64,000 nucleotides of DNA, taken from assembly GCF_050003625.1 (NCBI RefSeq), contig NC_134397.1, positions 197,119,063 through 197,183,062 of the forward strand, written 5' to 3'. A program made the position numbers and the translations under genes. This DNA comes from Haematobia irritans (lineage: Eukaryota > Arthropoda > Insecta > Diptera > Muscidae). This document shows positions 1-11,262 of the stretch, piece after piece. Position 1 is the stretch's first letter. Every line of letters begins with the position of its first letter. Below the pieces are notes generated by a model. The model did not search any database and was not told the DNA's origin. It saw only the letters and a list, made by a program, of their open reading frames with translations.

Positions 1-525
1 ATTAACCGATCTTACTACAAGTTGGCTAGATCCAGTCCTCTATAGTACTAACTATATGTGTAAAATTTCATCGAAATCGGTTCAAATTTAAATATATCTC
101 CCATATATGTATCGCCCGATTTTCAAAAATTCGCCCTTATAACCTTATGTTTGACCATACAGGCCTCATTTCGTAGCTGATCTTACTCAAATCTTGCACA
201 AGGTAACCTTTTGTGGTATTAATCAAACCCGCAAAATATTATGCAAATTGGTTCAGATTTAGATATAGCTTCCATATATATGCATCGCTCGATTTTCCCT
301 AATTTGGCCATAGTACTCTTATTTATTAACCAATGTTACACAAATTTCAAATTTTGATGTACTAGCCGATCGTACTTATACGTACTTGTAGCTCTTACAT
401 AAAAATATTGCTCGATTTTTACAAATTTGGATTTATTACCCACACTAATTTAACGATTTTCTCTTTTTTATAATGGGCTCAATATTAGTGGCATACTAAC
501 TCCGTAGGCGCAATATCAACACAGC

Positions 526-1189
526 CAGTGTTGCTAGAAGTAGGGAAAATTCCCTATATGTAGGGTTTTCTAATATTTAGCGTCTTGTAGGGACGTAGGA
601 CATTTTAACTCAACACAATTTGTAATAATTTTTAGATTTTGGTGGCTCTAGAGGAGGAAATTAGAAGCCGGCAAGGCTTGATCTTTAACAATGTGTGGTA
701 AACTTTATTTCTGTAGAAAATTTTGTCAACATTTTATTTCTATTGAATATTTTGTCAAAATTGTATTTCTATAGAAATTTTTTTCAAAATATTATTTCTA
801 TAAAAAATTTTCTCAAAATTTTATTTCTCTGGAATTTTTTCTCAAAATTTTATTTCTATAGAATTTATTGTCAAAATTTTATTTCTATAGAAAAATTTCT
901 CACAAACATTTGTTTATAGAAACTTTTTCCAAAATTTAACAAAAAAGATTACTAATTTGGGTAGAATTCTACCAACTGTGCAACCGTGGTGGTAATACAA
1001 ATTTATATTCTAAGTTATATACGTTGCATATTCATGTTTTAAGATAATAAAGTACTTAGAACCATTTTTGTTTTGTAAAATTTTTTAAATTAAAATATAG
1101 TAGGGAAAATTGTTTGGGAATGTATGGGAAAGTAGGGAAATTTTTTTTGTCCTTGTAGGATAAACCGAACATTTTCCCTGGCAACATTG
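526..1189. mobile_element. hAT-like MITE with CAGTGTTGC termini
   Basis: The left end reads CAGTGTTGCTAGAAGTAGGG and the right end CCCTGGCAACATTG, an imperfect inverted pair starting with the hAT-type YARNG pattern. It interrupts a family E element. Its closest relative in the window is 17158-18299, which has the same ends (AGTAGGG near the start, GTCCTTGTAGG near the finish) and a better 8-bp target duplication. Here the flanks (AACACAGC / ACTATGAG) no longer match well. It has no coding capacity; the middle is a minisatellite. Confidence 0.6.
690..935. repeat. Minisatellite, about 29-30 bp unit (TTTTGTCAAAATTTTATTTC)
   Basis: About eight degenerate copies of a unit reading AAAATTTTGTCAAAATTTTA followed by TTTCTATAG lie inside the hAT-like MITE. 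The same unit fills 17330-18215 and parts of all longer family A elements. The apparent open frame over 695-919 is only this repeat read in one frame. Confidence 0.85.
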
Positions 1190-1382
1190 ACTATGAGCTA
1201 TAGTCAGATTGACACAAAGCACCCATAGACATGTACCCCTTAATTTTCTTAAATATGCAACTGCGGTTTATCTCCCAGACATATATGTTACCCCACAAAT
1301 GCTTATGATTACTAATTCTGTAATGGTGGTTTAGGGTATGATATAGTCGGCCCCGCCCGACTTTCTACTTTACTTACTTGTT

Positions 1383-2500
1383 TTCACTTCCGATGTAATC
1401 CTGTTAGACAAGTTTTAGAAAGTACGAAATTAGGCCGTTTTAAGTGAAAAATTAAGTTTTGGACAATAAAACTTCACAAAAAAGAATAGAAAATCAAAAA
1501 AGCATAAAAAATAATGAAAAAACCATCCCCACTGGGATTTGAACCTGTGTCGTTTGACTTTTTCACTTCCATGGAAGTTTTTTTTTTTGAGAAGGTTTTG
1601 CAAATTACGATAATTTAAATTTTTGTTGATTTTTAATGGAAAAATATATTTATACAAAAAAATATGCCAACAAATATTTTTTTGGAAAAATATTTAATAA
1701 AAAAATTTCCACTGCCCTATAGGCGATACTTCCCACCAAGTTAGCTTCAAAAAATTTGGTGAGTAGATTTGTAGTTATAAAAAAATTGATTTTAGAAATA
1801 AAAAGGGGACACGCCCCCTTTTTAGAGTAATTGCTATAAATACCTCGAAAAATAGTGCTCGATCTTTTTTTCAACACTTGTTTCGGGTCTCAGATTAATT
1901 TTCTGTAAGGAAATCTATAGTAACTACTGAAACCTTGTTTCTTTGAGATAACTATATATACTAATATTTTGTATATTATGGCAGACATCGAGGACCATTC
2001 ATATTTTGTGAAAAATATTTCACTATTTTTAATGCAATGACGACGAGACTTTTGAGTACCATTTTCAAATTCCGAGGAGAAAGCAATTGAGTTTGGCTGT
2101 AAATGTTTTAAAAACCAATACTAACACCAGTAAAAGATTCTAAAAGGTCCTTACCGGAAAATGCTCTTCTCTCTTGGAATGGGTTTCATCACCGTCTTCA
2201 CTGCCATTGTATTTCGGCTTTTTGAAATGGAGACCCTAAATTTTTTTTAATTTTGAGTTTTTTTTGCTGCCAAGTCTACGCATACAATCGGCTTATTCAT
2301 ATCTCAAATCGTCAGACTTCAATATGTAATTTTTTTAACAGAATTCGAATCATTTCTCTTATTTGCCAACAAAAAATCAACGATTTCAAAATGTTTAAAC
2401 CTGAGTGTTTCTGAAAAAAAATCTCTCATTCATTCATTAGCAGTCAAATGCAGACAGTTTTGCCATGGCATAAAACTGGAGATTACCACAAACAATCACA
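1383..2500. other. AT-rich stretch without a recognised gene
   Basis: Reverse-strand open frames at 1430-1657 and 1650-1877 are low-complexity Phe/Lys/Asn-rich translations of AT-rich DNA. They lack a recognisable domain or a plausible initiation context. Long A and T runs are present, and no terminal repeats were seen. Confidence 0.5.
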
Positions 2501-4516
2501 TGTAACACATCGAAATATTGCTCTAAGACCCCATAAAGTATATATATTCTGGGTCGTGGTGAAATTCTGAGTCGATCTGAGCGTGTCAGTCCGTCCATCC
2601 GTCTGTTGACGCTAACTTCCGAACGAAACAAGCTATCGACTTGAAACTTGGCACAAGTAGTTGTTATTGATGTAGGTCGGACGGTATTGCAAATGGGCCA
2701 TATCGGTCCACTTTTACGTATAGCCCCCATATAAACGGACCCCCAAATTTGGCTTGCGAGGCCTCTAAGAGAAGCAAATTTCATCCGATCCGGCTGAAAT
2801 TTGGTACATGATGTTAGTATATGGTCTCTAACAACCATGCACAAATTGGTTCACATCGGTCCATAATTACATATAGCCCCCATATAAAGCGATCCCCCGA
2901 TTTGGCTTACGGAGCTTCTAAGAGAAGCAAATTTCATCCCATCCGGTTGAAATTTGGTACATCATGTTAGTATATAGTCTCTAACAACCATTCAAAAATT
3001 GGCCAACATCGGTCCATAATTACATATAGCCCCCATATAAACCGATCCCCCGATTTGGCTTGCGGGGCCTCTAAGAGAAGCAAATTTCATCCGATCCGGT
3101 TGAAGTTTGGTACATCATGTTAGTATATACTCTCACACAACCGTGTAAAAATTGGTCCACATCGGTCCATTATTATATATAGCCCCCATATAAACCGATC
3201 ACCAGATTTGAACTCCGGAGCCTCTTGGAAGACCAAAATTAATCTAATTCAGTTGAAATTTGGTACGTGGTGTTAATATATGGCTTCAAACACCCATGCC
3301 AAAAATTGGACGAAATCGGTCAATAATTATATATAGGCCCCATATAAACCGATCCCCAGATTTGACCTCCGGAGCCCATTGGAAGAGAAAAATTCATCCG
3401 ATTCGGTTGAAATTTGGTACGTGATGTTAGTATATGGTATCCAACAACCATGCAGGAATTGGTTCCTATCAGTCCATTATTATATATAGCCCCCCCTATA
3501 AACTGATCCCCAGATTTGACCTCCGGAGCCCCTTGGAAGAGCAAAATTCATCCGATTCGGTTGAAATTTTGTACGTGATGTTAGTATATGGTATCCAACA
3601 ACCATGCAAGAATTGGTTCCTATCAGTCCATAATTATATATAGCCCCATATAAACCGATCCCGAGATTTGGTTGTGGAGCCTCTTGGAGGAGTAAATTTC
3701 ATCCGAGTCAGTTGAAATTTGGTACATTGTGCTAGTATTTGGCCGTTAACAACCATGTAAAGGGGAGCCACCGTGGTGCAGTGGTTAGCATGCCCGCCTT
3801 GCATACACAAGGTCGTGGGTTCGATTCCTGCTTCGACCGAACACCAAAACGTTTTTCAGCGGTGGATTATCCCACCTCAGTATTGCTGGTGACATTTCTG
3901 AGGTTTTCAAAGCTTCTCTAAGTGGTTTCACTGCAATGTGGAACGCCGTTCGGACTAGGCTATAAAAAGGAGGTCCCTTGTCATTGAGCTTAACATGGAA
4001 TCGGGCAGCACTCAGTGATAAGAGCGAAGTTCACAATGGACTGAATAGTCTAAGTGAGCCTGATACATCGGGTTGCCACCTAACCTAACCTAACCTAACC
4101 TAACCTAACCATGCCTAACTAGGTCCATATCGGTCTATAGTTATATATAGCCCTCAGATAAATCGATCCCCCAAAAAAATATAGCCCTCAGATAAATCGA
4201 TCGCCACACAAAAGTTGATCCATATCAAGTTCATAATTCTATATAGCCCCAATATAAGCGACCCCCTATTTCAATTCTGGCTCTCTACGTACCGTGCAAA
4301 AGTCCATGTCGATTCGTAATTATTTGTAGACTTACCTATACATAACTTTTTTGTCTAATATATACCACGTATGGAATAACTCACAAGTTAAAAAATGATG
4401 TTAAGATGTTTTAAGATACCACAACCCAAGTAATTCGATTCGAAGTTTCTACGCAATCCATGGTGGAGGGTACATAAGATTCGGCCTGGCCGAACTTACC
4501 GCCGTATATACTTGTT
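2501..4516 (+). mobile_element. Family A HINE-like element with SINE insertion (5' hairpin missing)
   Basis: The copy begins at TGTAACACATCGAAATATTG, so the TATACCC hairpin is lost. It passes through the GTCCGTCC/CGCTAACTTCCGAACG block, then about ten monomers of roughly 152 bp (each with CATCGGTCCATAATTA and TATAGCCCCCATATAAACCG). It ends in CATGGTGGAGGGTACATAAG, the hairpin TTCGGCCTGGCCGAA and ACTTGTT. A SINE interrupts it at 3763-4110. Its 3' end abuts a family D 3' fragment inside the T-run where the intact D copy reads ATTTTTTACTAAC, so it probably inserted into D. It is non-coding; the recurrent open frames come from a monomer length near a multiple of three. Confidence 0.8.
3763..4110 (+). 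mobile_element. tRNA-derived SINE with (CCTAA)n tail
   Basis: The tRNA-like head has an A-box-like TGGTGCAGTGG and a perfect B box GGTTCGATTCC. The body (GGTGGATTATCCCACCTCAG, AACGCCGTTCGGACT, ATCGGGCAGCACTCAGTGAT) leads to a tail of six CCTAA units instead of poly(A). It sits within a family A monomer; AACCATG on both sides is a possible short target duplication. Six other full or near-full copies and several remnants occur in this window. Confidence 0.85.
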
Positions 4517-4764
4517 TTTACTAACATTGTGTTCCACCCTAGTGCATTAGCCGACTTAAATTTTGAGTCTATAGATTTTGTTGAAGTCTATCAAATTCTG
4601 TCCAGATCGAGTGATATTTAAATGTATGTATTTGGGACAAACCTTTACATATAGCCCCCAACACATTTGACGGATGTGATGTGGTATCGAACATTTAGAT
4701 CTACAAAGTGGTGCAGGGTATAATATAGTCAGCCCGCCCGACTTTAGACTTTCCTTACTTGTTT
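4517..4764 (+). mobile_element. Family D HINE-like element, 3' terminal fragment
   Basis: The sequence from CTAACATTGTGTTCCACCCT to GGTGCAGGGTATAATATAGT and ACTTGTTT closely matches the 3' 250 bp of the full family D element at 38086-41303. The upstream part is replaced by the family A copy. It sits inside a family E element, giving the order E, then D, then A. Confidence 0.75.
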
Positions 4765-5662
4765 AATAATGGATATTAGTGGCATTATTTCTGTAGGTGC
4801 AAAATCAACTATAGCTTCTAATATCAGACTTTTCTGTTCAGATTGTGATAACATTCCCATAACCACACTGAAAAAAAAGCATACTAGGTTCCAAAGATTT
4901 TGTCTTTACTTTAAAAAATTTGGTATTGATTCCGAGCCAAAGAAGCGGAGAATACAAGTAAGGATACTTTTAAGACACAATTTTCTTTTAAATTTAGGTT
5001 TTGTGTACTTGCTTCTAGGAAGCAAATTTTAATTTTTCGCTTTCTCAGCTTTTTTTCTTCATATGCTATCAAAGTCCTTTAAAAACGAGTTAACGCCAAC
5101 ATTACTTTCCAAATTAGGACTCGACTTCCAGTAGAAATTATGCTATGTTTGAAGTAAAAAACTTCTTTAAAATAAAGTTTTGAAAAACATGTCCTATATT
5201 TGAACGATTTTTTGCTTTGTAGCCAAGATGCAAAAAGACAAAAAATTTAAAGACAATTTCATTAAATTTAAAGAATTTTTCTGAATTATTAAAGTCAATT
5301 TGACCTTAGCCTATAATTTTTTTCTTTCATGTTAAGATACCCATTTTTTAAGTCAAATCACTTAATTATGACGACTTCATTAAAAAGTTTGTCGACTTTT
5401 GGACAAGGAAAATAACTTTATTTTAAAGAAATGCGTCTTCTATGCTAAGCAAAATTTGTATTCGTATTTTAAAGACATGAAATCTTTGACCTCACGACAA
5501 TATTTTTTTCAGTGCATGTACCCCTTAATTTTCTTAAATATGGAAATGCGGTTCATCTCCCAAACCTATACCATTGATACCCCACAAATACTTATGTTTA
5601 CTAGTTCAGTAAGATATGATATAGTCGGCCCCGTACGACTATCTACTTTACTCACTTGTTTT
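4765..5662 (+). mobile_element. Family E HINE-like element, 3' part, interrupted by an AT-rich MITE
   Basis: The flanking pieces (4765-4865 and 5515-5662) align with 470-520 and 1233-1382 of the first family E copy: both have ATATTAGTGGCAT..., then CATGTACCCCTTAATTTTCT, a degraded hairpin (GTCGGCCCCGTACGAC) and ACTTGTT. The MITE at 4866-5514 fills the gap. Confidence 0.65.
4866..5514. mobile_element. AT-rich MITE with CACTGAAAAAAA ends
   Basis: The ends CACTGAAAAAAA and TTTTTTTCAGTG are perfect 12-bp inverted repeats about 649 bp apart. The interior has recurrent phrases (TTTAAAAACGAGTTAACG, AGTAGAAATTATGCTATG, AAAGAAATGCGTCTTC) also seen at 43779-44249 + 45753-45855, and diverged at 35630-35892. 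The fragments at 9270-9468 and 34822-35163 share its right-end style (TTTTTTTCWGTGTA). In better-preserved copies a TA follows the end, suggesting a Tc1/mariner-type TA target; here the left flank has lost it. Confidence 0.6.
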
Positions 5663-7210
5663 CAATAACCATTAAACAAAAACTCATAAAATCTTTGAAT
5701 TAGAATAAGCGAATTAGAATTAAGCGTCGTCATTTTGACGAATGATGACTGTCTAGGGTTAAATTTGATGAAGAAGCTAATTCATTCTGTCAATATTTTG
5801 TGTTTTCTACTTCAATAATCTTCATAATTGGAAATATTTTTGTGAATTTTTTTTTTGTACATTGAAGGGTGTAATAGGATTACAACGTTATCTTAAAATA
5901 TTTCCCTGATCAAGAAGATATATTTCTTATATACAAACGTCAAAGTCAAACTTTGTATATATCATCCTATGTTGGTATGTATAAATAATTAATAATTATT
6001 ATTTACCCAACATAGTCCACATCTCAATTTTATCAAATTGTACATTGTAAATTGCAATTGTAACATAATTTATTACAATTAAATCAATGCCGTCAACATT
6101 TTTCCCATAAAATGTCACATTTAAATCTAACATATTAATTAGAAAAGAAATGTATGTGAAAACGACAAGAAATCTTACATTGTTAACACAAACTTGATAC
6201 CGATTTAACGAGACTAACAACTAAATGGACATGAAACATTTATTCTAATAAACTTGCTTATAGAACATACTCAATAAGCCAAGTTAATACTTAACGTATT
6301 AACCTGGCTTATACCGTATACATTTTTATGGTGGCGCCTTAATTACTCGTGAGATTTTGTTTTAAGTACTAATCTCGAATATCAAAGTGAAAAACTGGTG
6401 CAACACTTTACACTTGTTTTGTTAATTGCCTTTATCAGTTGGTCTAATCAAAGAATAAATACCAGAAGCTAAAAATGCAAATGTATTTCCCTAGGATATA
6501 GAATCTTAAAACGCCTTTTCGATTCATATTTGTAGATATCATATAAAAAAAAAACATTAAAATTGCATGACAATGCACAAATCATTCAAAACTAATTTCT
6601 AAGATTTATTCATTAATTATTAGATTAACGAACGTGTTTCTTTGTAACACTAACGAGTTAGTTTTACCAGAGGGCTTTTGTGTTGACTAAGGATTGTAAC
6701 ACTTTAACATTTACAATGTAATGTTAAAGAAATCTAATGTCATAATTGCTTATAATATTAAAGTAAAATATATCATATAAAATCTTTGAAATATAATTTG
6801 TCTTCGATCCAACACAATAAACAATTAAATCCCAAAAGGGATTTATGTACTAGTTTTAAATGGATATATTATCTCAATTTTATTTTAGAGTAAAATCATT
6901 CTTACTCCCGTTGATTACAATGTTACTGATGTTTTGAAACTAATACCTTTAATAACAACCCAGCAAAAAAGAGCTTCCAAAAAAGTAGTTTGGATCCCCA
7001 ATTTGTGATCCGGAAATAGTGCAAACTCCAATAGTCTGCAATGTATTTTACATGGGACGGAAGTACTCCATTTTGTTGGCACCATAACAGAACGCCATTG
7101 AACACCATGCATCAACACGTTTATTCAAATGTTTGTGATATGAACCTAATATGACACCACGGCATGACATTCTAACTACTTCCTGAGATGTTCTTTATTA
7201 TTATGAATAA
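5663..7210. other. AT-rich stretch without a recognised gene
   Basis: Small open frames (reverse 5999-6220 and 6915-7118) show no recognisable domain. At 6960-7145 there is a repeat fragment (TTGTGATCCGGAAATAGTGC, TTTGTTGGCACCATAAC, TCAAATGTTTGTGATATGA) that recurs at 62560-62912, so part of this stretch is also dispersed repeat. Confidence 0.5.
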
Positions 7211-9222
7211 AAACAAGTATATACGGCTGTAAGTTCGGCCAGGCCGAAGCTTATGTACCCTCCATCATGGATTGCGTAGAAACTTCTTCTAAACACTGCC
7301 ATCCACAATCGAATTACTTAAGTTGCGGTAACGCTTGCCGATGGCAAGGTATCTTAAAACCTCCTAACACCATCTTCTAAATTGTATGTAATTCCATACG
7401 TGGTATATATTAAATCAAACAAGTATATACGGCCGTAAGTTCGGCCAGGCCGAAGCTTATGTACCCTCCATCATGGATTGCGTAGAAACTTCTTCTAAAC
7501 ACTGCCATCCACAATCGAATTACTTAAGTTGCGGTAACGCTTGCCAATGGCAAGGTATCTTAAAACCTCCTAACACCATCTTCTAAATTGTATGTAATTC
7601 CATACGTGGTATATATTAAATCAAAAAAGATCGATCCAATACGTATATAATTCAGTTTGACAAAGTAGACATAAAATTTTGACAAAATTTTCTACAGAAA
7701 TAAAATTTTAACAAAGTGTTCTATACAAATAAAATTTTCACAAAATTTTCTATAGAAATAAGAATTTTGACAAAATATTCTATACAAAGAAAATTTTGAC
7801 AGAAATTTCTACAGAAATAAAATTTTAACAAAATTTTCTATAGAAATAAACTTTTGACAAAATTTTCTATAGAAATAAAATCTTGGTAGATTATTTGTGG
7901 CTCGAGTGGCAACCATGATTATGAACCGAATAAAATTTTAACAAAATTTTCTCTAGAAATAAAATTTTGACAAAATTTTTTTAGAAATAAAATTTTGACA
8001 AAATTTTCTATAGAAATAAAATTTTGGTAGATTATTTTTGGCTCTTGTGGCAACCATGATTATGAACCGATATGGACCAATTTTTGTGTGATTGGACCAA
8101 TTTTGGTATGGTTGTTAGCGACCATATACTAACACCACGTTCCTAATTTGAACCGGATCGGATGAATTTTGCTCCTCCAAGAGGCTCCGGAGGTCAAATC
8201 TGGAGAACGTTTTATATGGGGGCTGTATATAATTATGGACCGATATGGACCAATTCTGGCACGGTTGTTAAAGATCATATACTAACACCATGTTCATAAT
8301 TACAACCGGCCAAATCTGGGGATCGGTTTATATGGGGGCTATATATAATTAAGGACCGATATGGACCAACTTTTGCATGGTTGTTAGAGACCATATACCA
8401 ACATCATGTACCAAATTTCAGCCGGATCGGATGAAATTTTCTTCTCTTTGAGGCTCCGCAAGCCAAATCTGGGGATCGGTTTATATGGGGGGTATATATA
8501 ATTATGGACCGATGTGGACCAATTTTTGCATGGTTGTTAGAGACCATATACCAACACCATGTACCAAATTTCAGCCGGATTGGATGAAATTTGCTTCTCT
8601 TTGAGGCTCCGCAAGCCAAATCTGGGGATCGGTTTATATGGGGGCTATATATAATTATGGACCGATGTGGACCAATTTTCGCATGGTTTTTAGTGACTAT
8701 ATACCAACACTATGTACCAAATTTCAGCCGGATCGGATGAAATTTGCTTCTGTTTTAGGCTCCGCAAGCCAAATCTGGGGATCGGTTTATATGGGGGCTA
8801 TATATAATTATGGACCGATGTGGACCAATTTTCGCATGTTTTTAGTGACTATATACCAACACTATGTACCAAATTTCAGCCGGATCGGATGAAATATGCT
8901 TCTGTTATAGGCTCCACAAGCCAAATCTGAGGGTCCCTTTATATGGGGGCTATACGTAAAAGTGGACCGATATGGCCCATTTTCAATACCATCCGACCTA
9001 CATCGATAGCAACTACTTGTGCCAAGTTTCAAGCCGATAGCTTGTTTCGTTCGGAAGTTAGCGTGATTTCAACAGACGGACGGACGGACATGCTTAGATC
9101 GACTCAGAATTTCACAACGACCCAGAATATATATACTTTATGGGGTCTTAGAGCAATATTTCGATGTGTTACAAACGGAATGACAAAGTTAATATACCCC
9201 CATCCTATGATGGAGGGTATAA
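7211..9222 (-). mobile_element. Full-length family A HINE-like element with duplicated 3' end
   Basis: Read on the minus strand it starts at the hairpin TATACCCTCCATCATAGGAT (9222) and has the conserved CGTCCGTCCGTC / AACTTCCGAACGAAACAAGC block. Next come about six monomers of 153 bp (8070-8940), a 30-bp minisatellite block (7670-8035), the subterminal inverted repeat, the GGCC hairpin and ACTTGTT. The terminal 206 bp are present twice in tandem (7211-7416 and 7417-7626) with near identity. This is the cleanest uninterrupted family A copy and can serve as reference. It is non-coding. Confidence 0.85.
7670..8035. repeat. 30-bp minisatellite inside family A
   Basis: Repeats of the AAATTTTGACAAAATTTTCT-ATAGAAATAA unit are in opposite orientation to those at 17330-18215. 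A spacer containing GTGGCAACCATGATTATGAA occurs twice and separates two blocks of the array. Confidence 0.85.
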
Positions 9223-9269
9223 AAATGAAGAACGCTGATTCAAATCACACCAGCGGCAATTTTTTGTTA

Positions 9270-9468
9270 AATATTTTTCTAAAAAGGACAAAATTTTTCA
9301 AAATGTGTGTCCTAAATTTAATGAAAAAAACTTTTGAAGCAAAGATTATAAAATATCTTTTAATTAAAATGTCATTATTTTAAAGAAATTTGTCCTTAAT
9401 AGTAAATTGCGAGTCCAGAAATTGAGGTTGTGTAATCTTTAATATCACGTACATATTTTTTTCTGTGT
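9270..9468. repeat. AT-rich dispersed repeat, right-end fragment
   Basis: It shares long phrases with 34880-35163 (GTGTCCTAAATTTAAT, AAAGAAATTTGTCCTTAA, GTAATCTTTAATATCACG) and ends TTTTTTTCTGTGTA. This resembles the right terminus of the CACTGAAAAAAA MITEs. Confidence 0.5.
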
Positions 9469-9735
9469 AGAAATGGAAAGAGATCACAATCGGTACAAAA
9501 AGATTGTAGACTACATAGAGTTGAAGGGTAAGTTGAATGCATACCACATACTGCTCCTGCCAGCAAAGAAAACTAACAGCACTGTATTTGAATCCACATG
9601 ACAATAATAATTGTTCCCACGCGGTAACAGTTGATCTTCCATCGCAGAAAATAATTGAACGAATCGCATACACAATATCTAGAATAGAACTTCTACTTCT
9701 CTTTAAAATAAATCAATTTAAGGCAATTTTCATGT
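9469..9735. other. No recognised gene
   Basis: The overlapping frames on both strands (9380-9673 and 9537-9737) have no domain that I recognise, and no repeats were detected. Confidence 0.4.
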
Positions 9736-9898
9736 AGCTCCGTTAGGCTTTAACTATCAGTTAACAGAAATTATATTGCAAATATCTTCTCTCCTTTTTT
9801 CAGCAGTTAAGTTCTTAACTGGCTATGGAATATATAGGCAAAATGACAGCTATGTCAATAATGCGATTTAAAAGTTCGTTAGTTAAGGGAACGGAGCT
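9736..9898. mobile_element. Small MITE, copy 1, AGCTCCGTT ends
   Basis: The ends AGCTCCGTT and AACGGAGCT are perfect 9-bp inverted repeats. The interior has a short inverted pair (TTTAACTATCAGTTAAC, CAGCAGTTAAG). A second copy lies 1.3 kb downstream at 11058-11243 in the same orientation. TCATG lies close to both ends, but a precise target duplication is uncertain. Confidence 0.55.
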
Positions 9899-11057
9899 TC
9901 ATGAAAATGCTGGTTAGTGATGTTAATTACTACAGAAGACAATAGCAACGTCCTTTTAGAATCTAGCTTGTTTTTAATAGACCCCATCGTCCTAATTTTC
10001 CAATTTTTTATTAATCCGTAAAGCAGATACCATATTATTGCGAGAGCGATTTCGAGAGTATCTATTCTTCCTGAAAGTGATTCCATAATTATTGTGCGAC
10101 GAATTGCATTAAGATTTCACCGAGTTACATGGATTTTACGCTACAGAGTTTATACCTGCAACTTTTGATTTCTTTCACATTCTTTATTTCTGGTACATTT
10201 GATTTTCAACCTGATCAACGACTTTGGTAACCATGATTCTTGTTTCTCGAAATTACTTGAATTATGCGTGATATGGCTTCCATCGTCATAACCATTATCA
10301 TAATAATCATTGCCAGCATCAGGTACTATAAGAACGAGGGTAATAACACGCTTCCATAAATCTATTGTACTGCGGAATATGAAAAACATGTGTCGCTATT
10401 ATTTGAATGGGTTTGGTTGGAGTTGAAGCTCGAAACCATTCGGGTTTTTTTTATCACAATTCTCAACTATCTTGTTTAGAGTTGGAATTCAAAAATGATT
10501 GATTTGAATTTAATTGGACAAAGTGAAACAAAACAGAATTTTCAGGTAATGGGGTGTTTAACTTGTTGAATTATTCTTAACTTGTTGAACTTTATGGTTC
10601 ACCTATTATTTCAATGAACATTATATTCTATGGTGATATTGGGCACGTGTCATTATTGTGAGAGTGAAAGTAAAGAGCAAAGGTCGAAAAAACTAATTTC
10701 AATATGCAAAAAAGTAAATATAACATATATACCTAATTTTACGATATAGATCTGGGGATACAAAGTCGAAATTTAATTGTTGGCCAAAATCGGCATGTCC
10801 AGAAGTAAACAAAGTCGACTAATAGGCCTCTCAATGGAAGAATTGAAAAGCTAACTTTTAAATGAAAAGGGAGTTTGATGGACCACCCACATGGAGGCTT
10901 GCCTTTCGTGAAATCCGCATGAGAGTTGGTCCATAACGTTAACATATACCGATCTGCAAAAGAAATTCCAAGACAATCTAACAATGTCCGTCTGTCTATT
11001 GTAATCACTCTGCAGACTTCAATAATGAAGCTATCGTCCTGGAATTTGGCACTATGT
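9899..11057. other. Apparently single-copy AT-rich DNA, no recognised gene
   Basis: Reverse frames at 10150-10389 and 10739-11008 lack known motifs. No transposon ends or repeat match to the rest of the window were seen, making this one of the few stretches that could be unique sequence. Confidence 0.4.
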
Positions 11058-11243
11058 AGCTCCGTTGGGTTTTAACTGCCATTTAACAGACATTAAATTG
11101 CAAATATCTTCTCTCCGCTTAACTTTAACTGGAAATTTTCAGCAGTTAAGAACCTAACTGGCATATGGAATATATAGGCAAGATGACAGATATATCTACA
11201 TTACAGTTTAAAAGTTCGCTAGCTAACGAATCACAAACGGAGA
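11058..11243. mobile_element. Small MITE, copy 2, AGCTCCGTT ends
   Basis: It aligns over its length with 9736-9898 (GCAAATATCTTCTCTCC, GGAATATATAGGCAA, TTTAAAAGTTCG). The left end is AGCTCCGTT and the right end AACGGAGA has one change. An extra 20-odd bases near the middle distinguish the copies. Confidence 0.5.
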
Positions 11244-11262
11244 TTAATGAAAATGGGCGTTA

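Larger units (their letters stand above)
1..1382 (+). mobile_element. Family E HINE-like element, 3' portion, open at window start
   Basis: Two segments (1-525 and 1190-1382) belong to one element split by the hAT-like insertion at 526-1189. The left segment carries diverged monomers with the phrase TCGGTTCAAATTTAAATATA and CCCATATATGTATCGCCCGA. The right segment ends in GGTTTAGGGTATGATATAGTC, the hairpin GTCGGCCCCGCCCGAC and terminal ACTTGTT. The same 3' end recurs at 5515-5662, and the matching 5' hairpin (TATACCCTAA...TTAGGGTATAA) is seen at 43735-43770. The 5' end lies outside the window. Assignment to HINE/DINE-like elements is inferred from end structure; that it is a repeat is seen directly. 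Confidence 0.7.

Noticed and set aside
4081..4110. (CCTAA)n as an interstitial insect telomere repeat
   Set aside because: It is the tail of a SINE whose other copies end in shorter CCTAA runs, and flies lack TTAGG telomeres.
5999..6220. Reverse small membrane protein
   Set aside because: Hydrophobic composition is expected from AT-rich DNA, and there is no further support.
8638..8892. Open frames with MGAIYNYGPMWTNF-type peptides here and at many places (20840-21244, 26970-27461, 46740-47180, 52648-52923) as a protein family
   Set aside because: They are translations of family A and B monomers whose period is close to a multiple of three. They occur on both strands and none has a gene structure or conserved domain.
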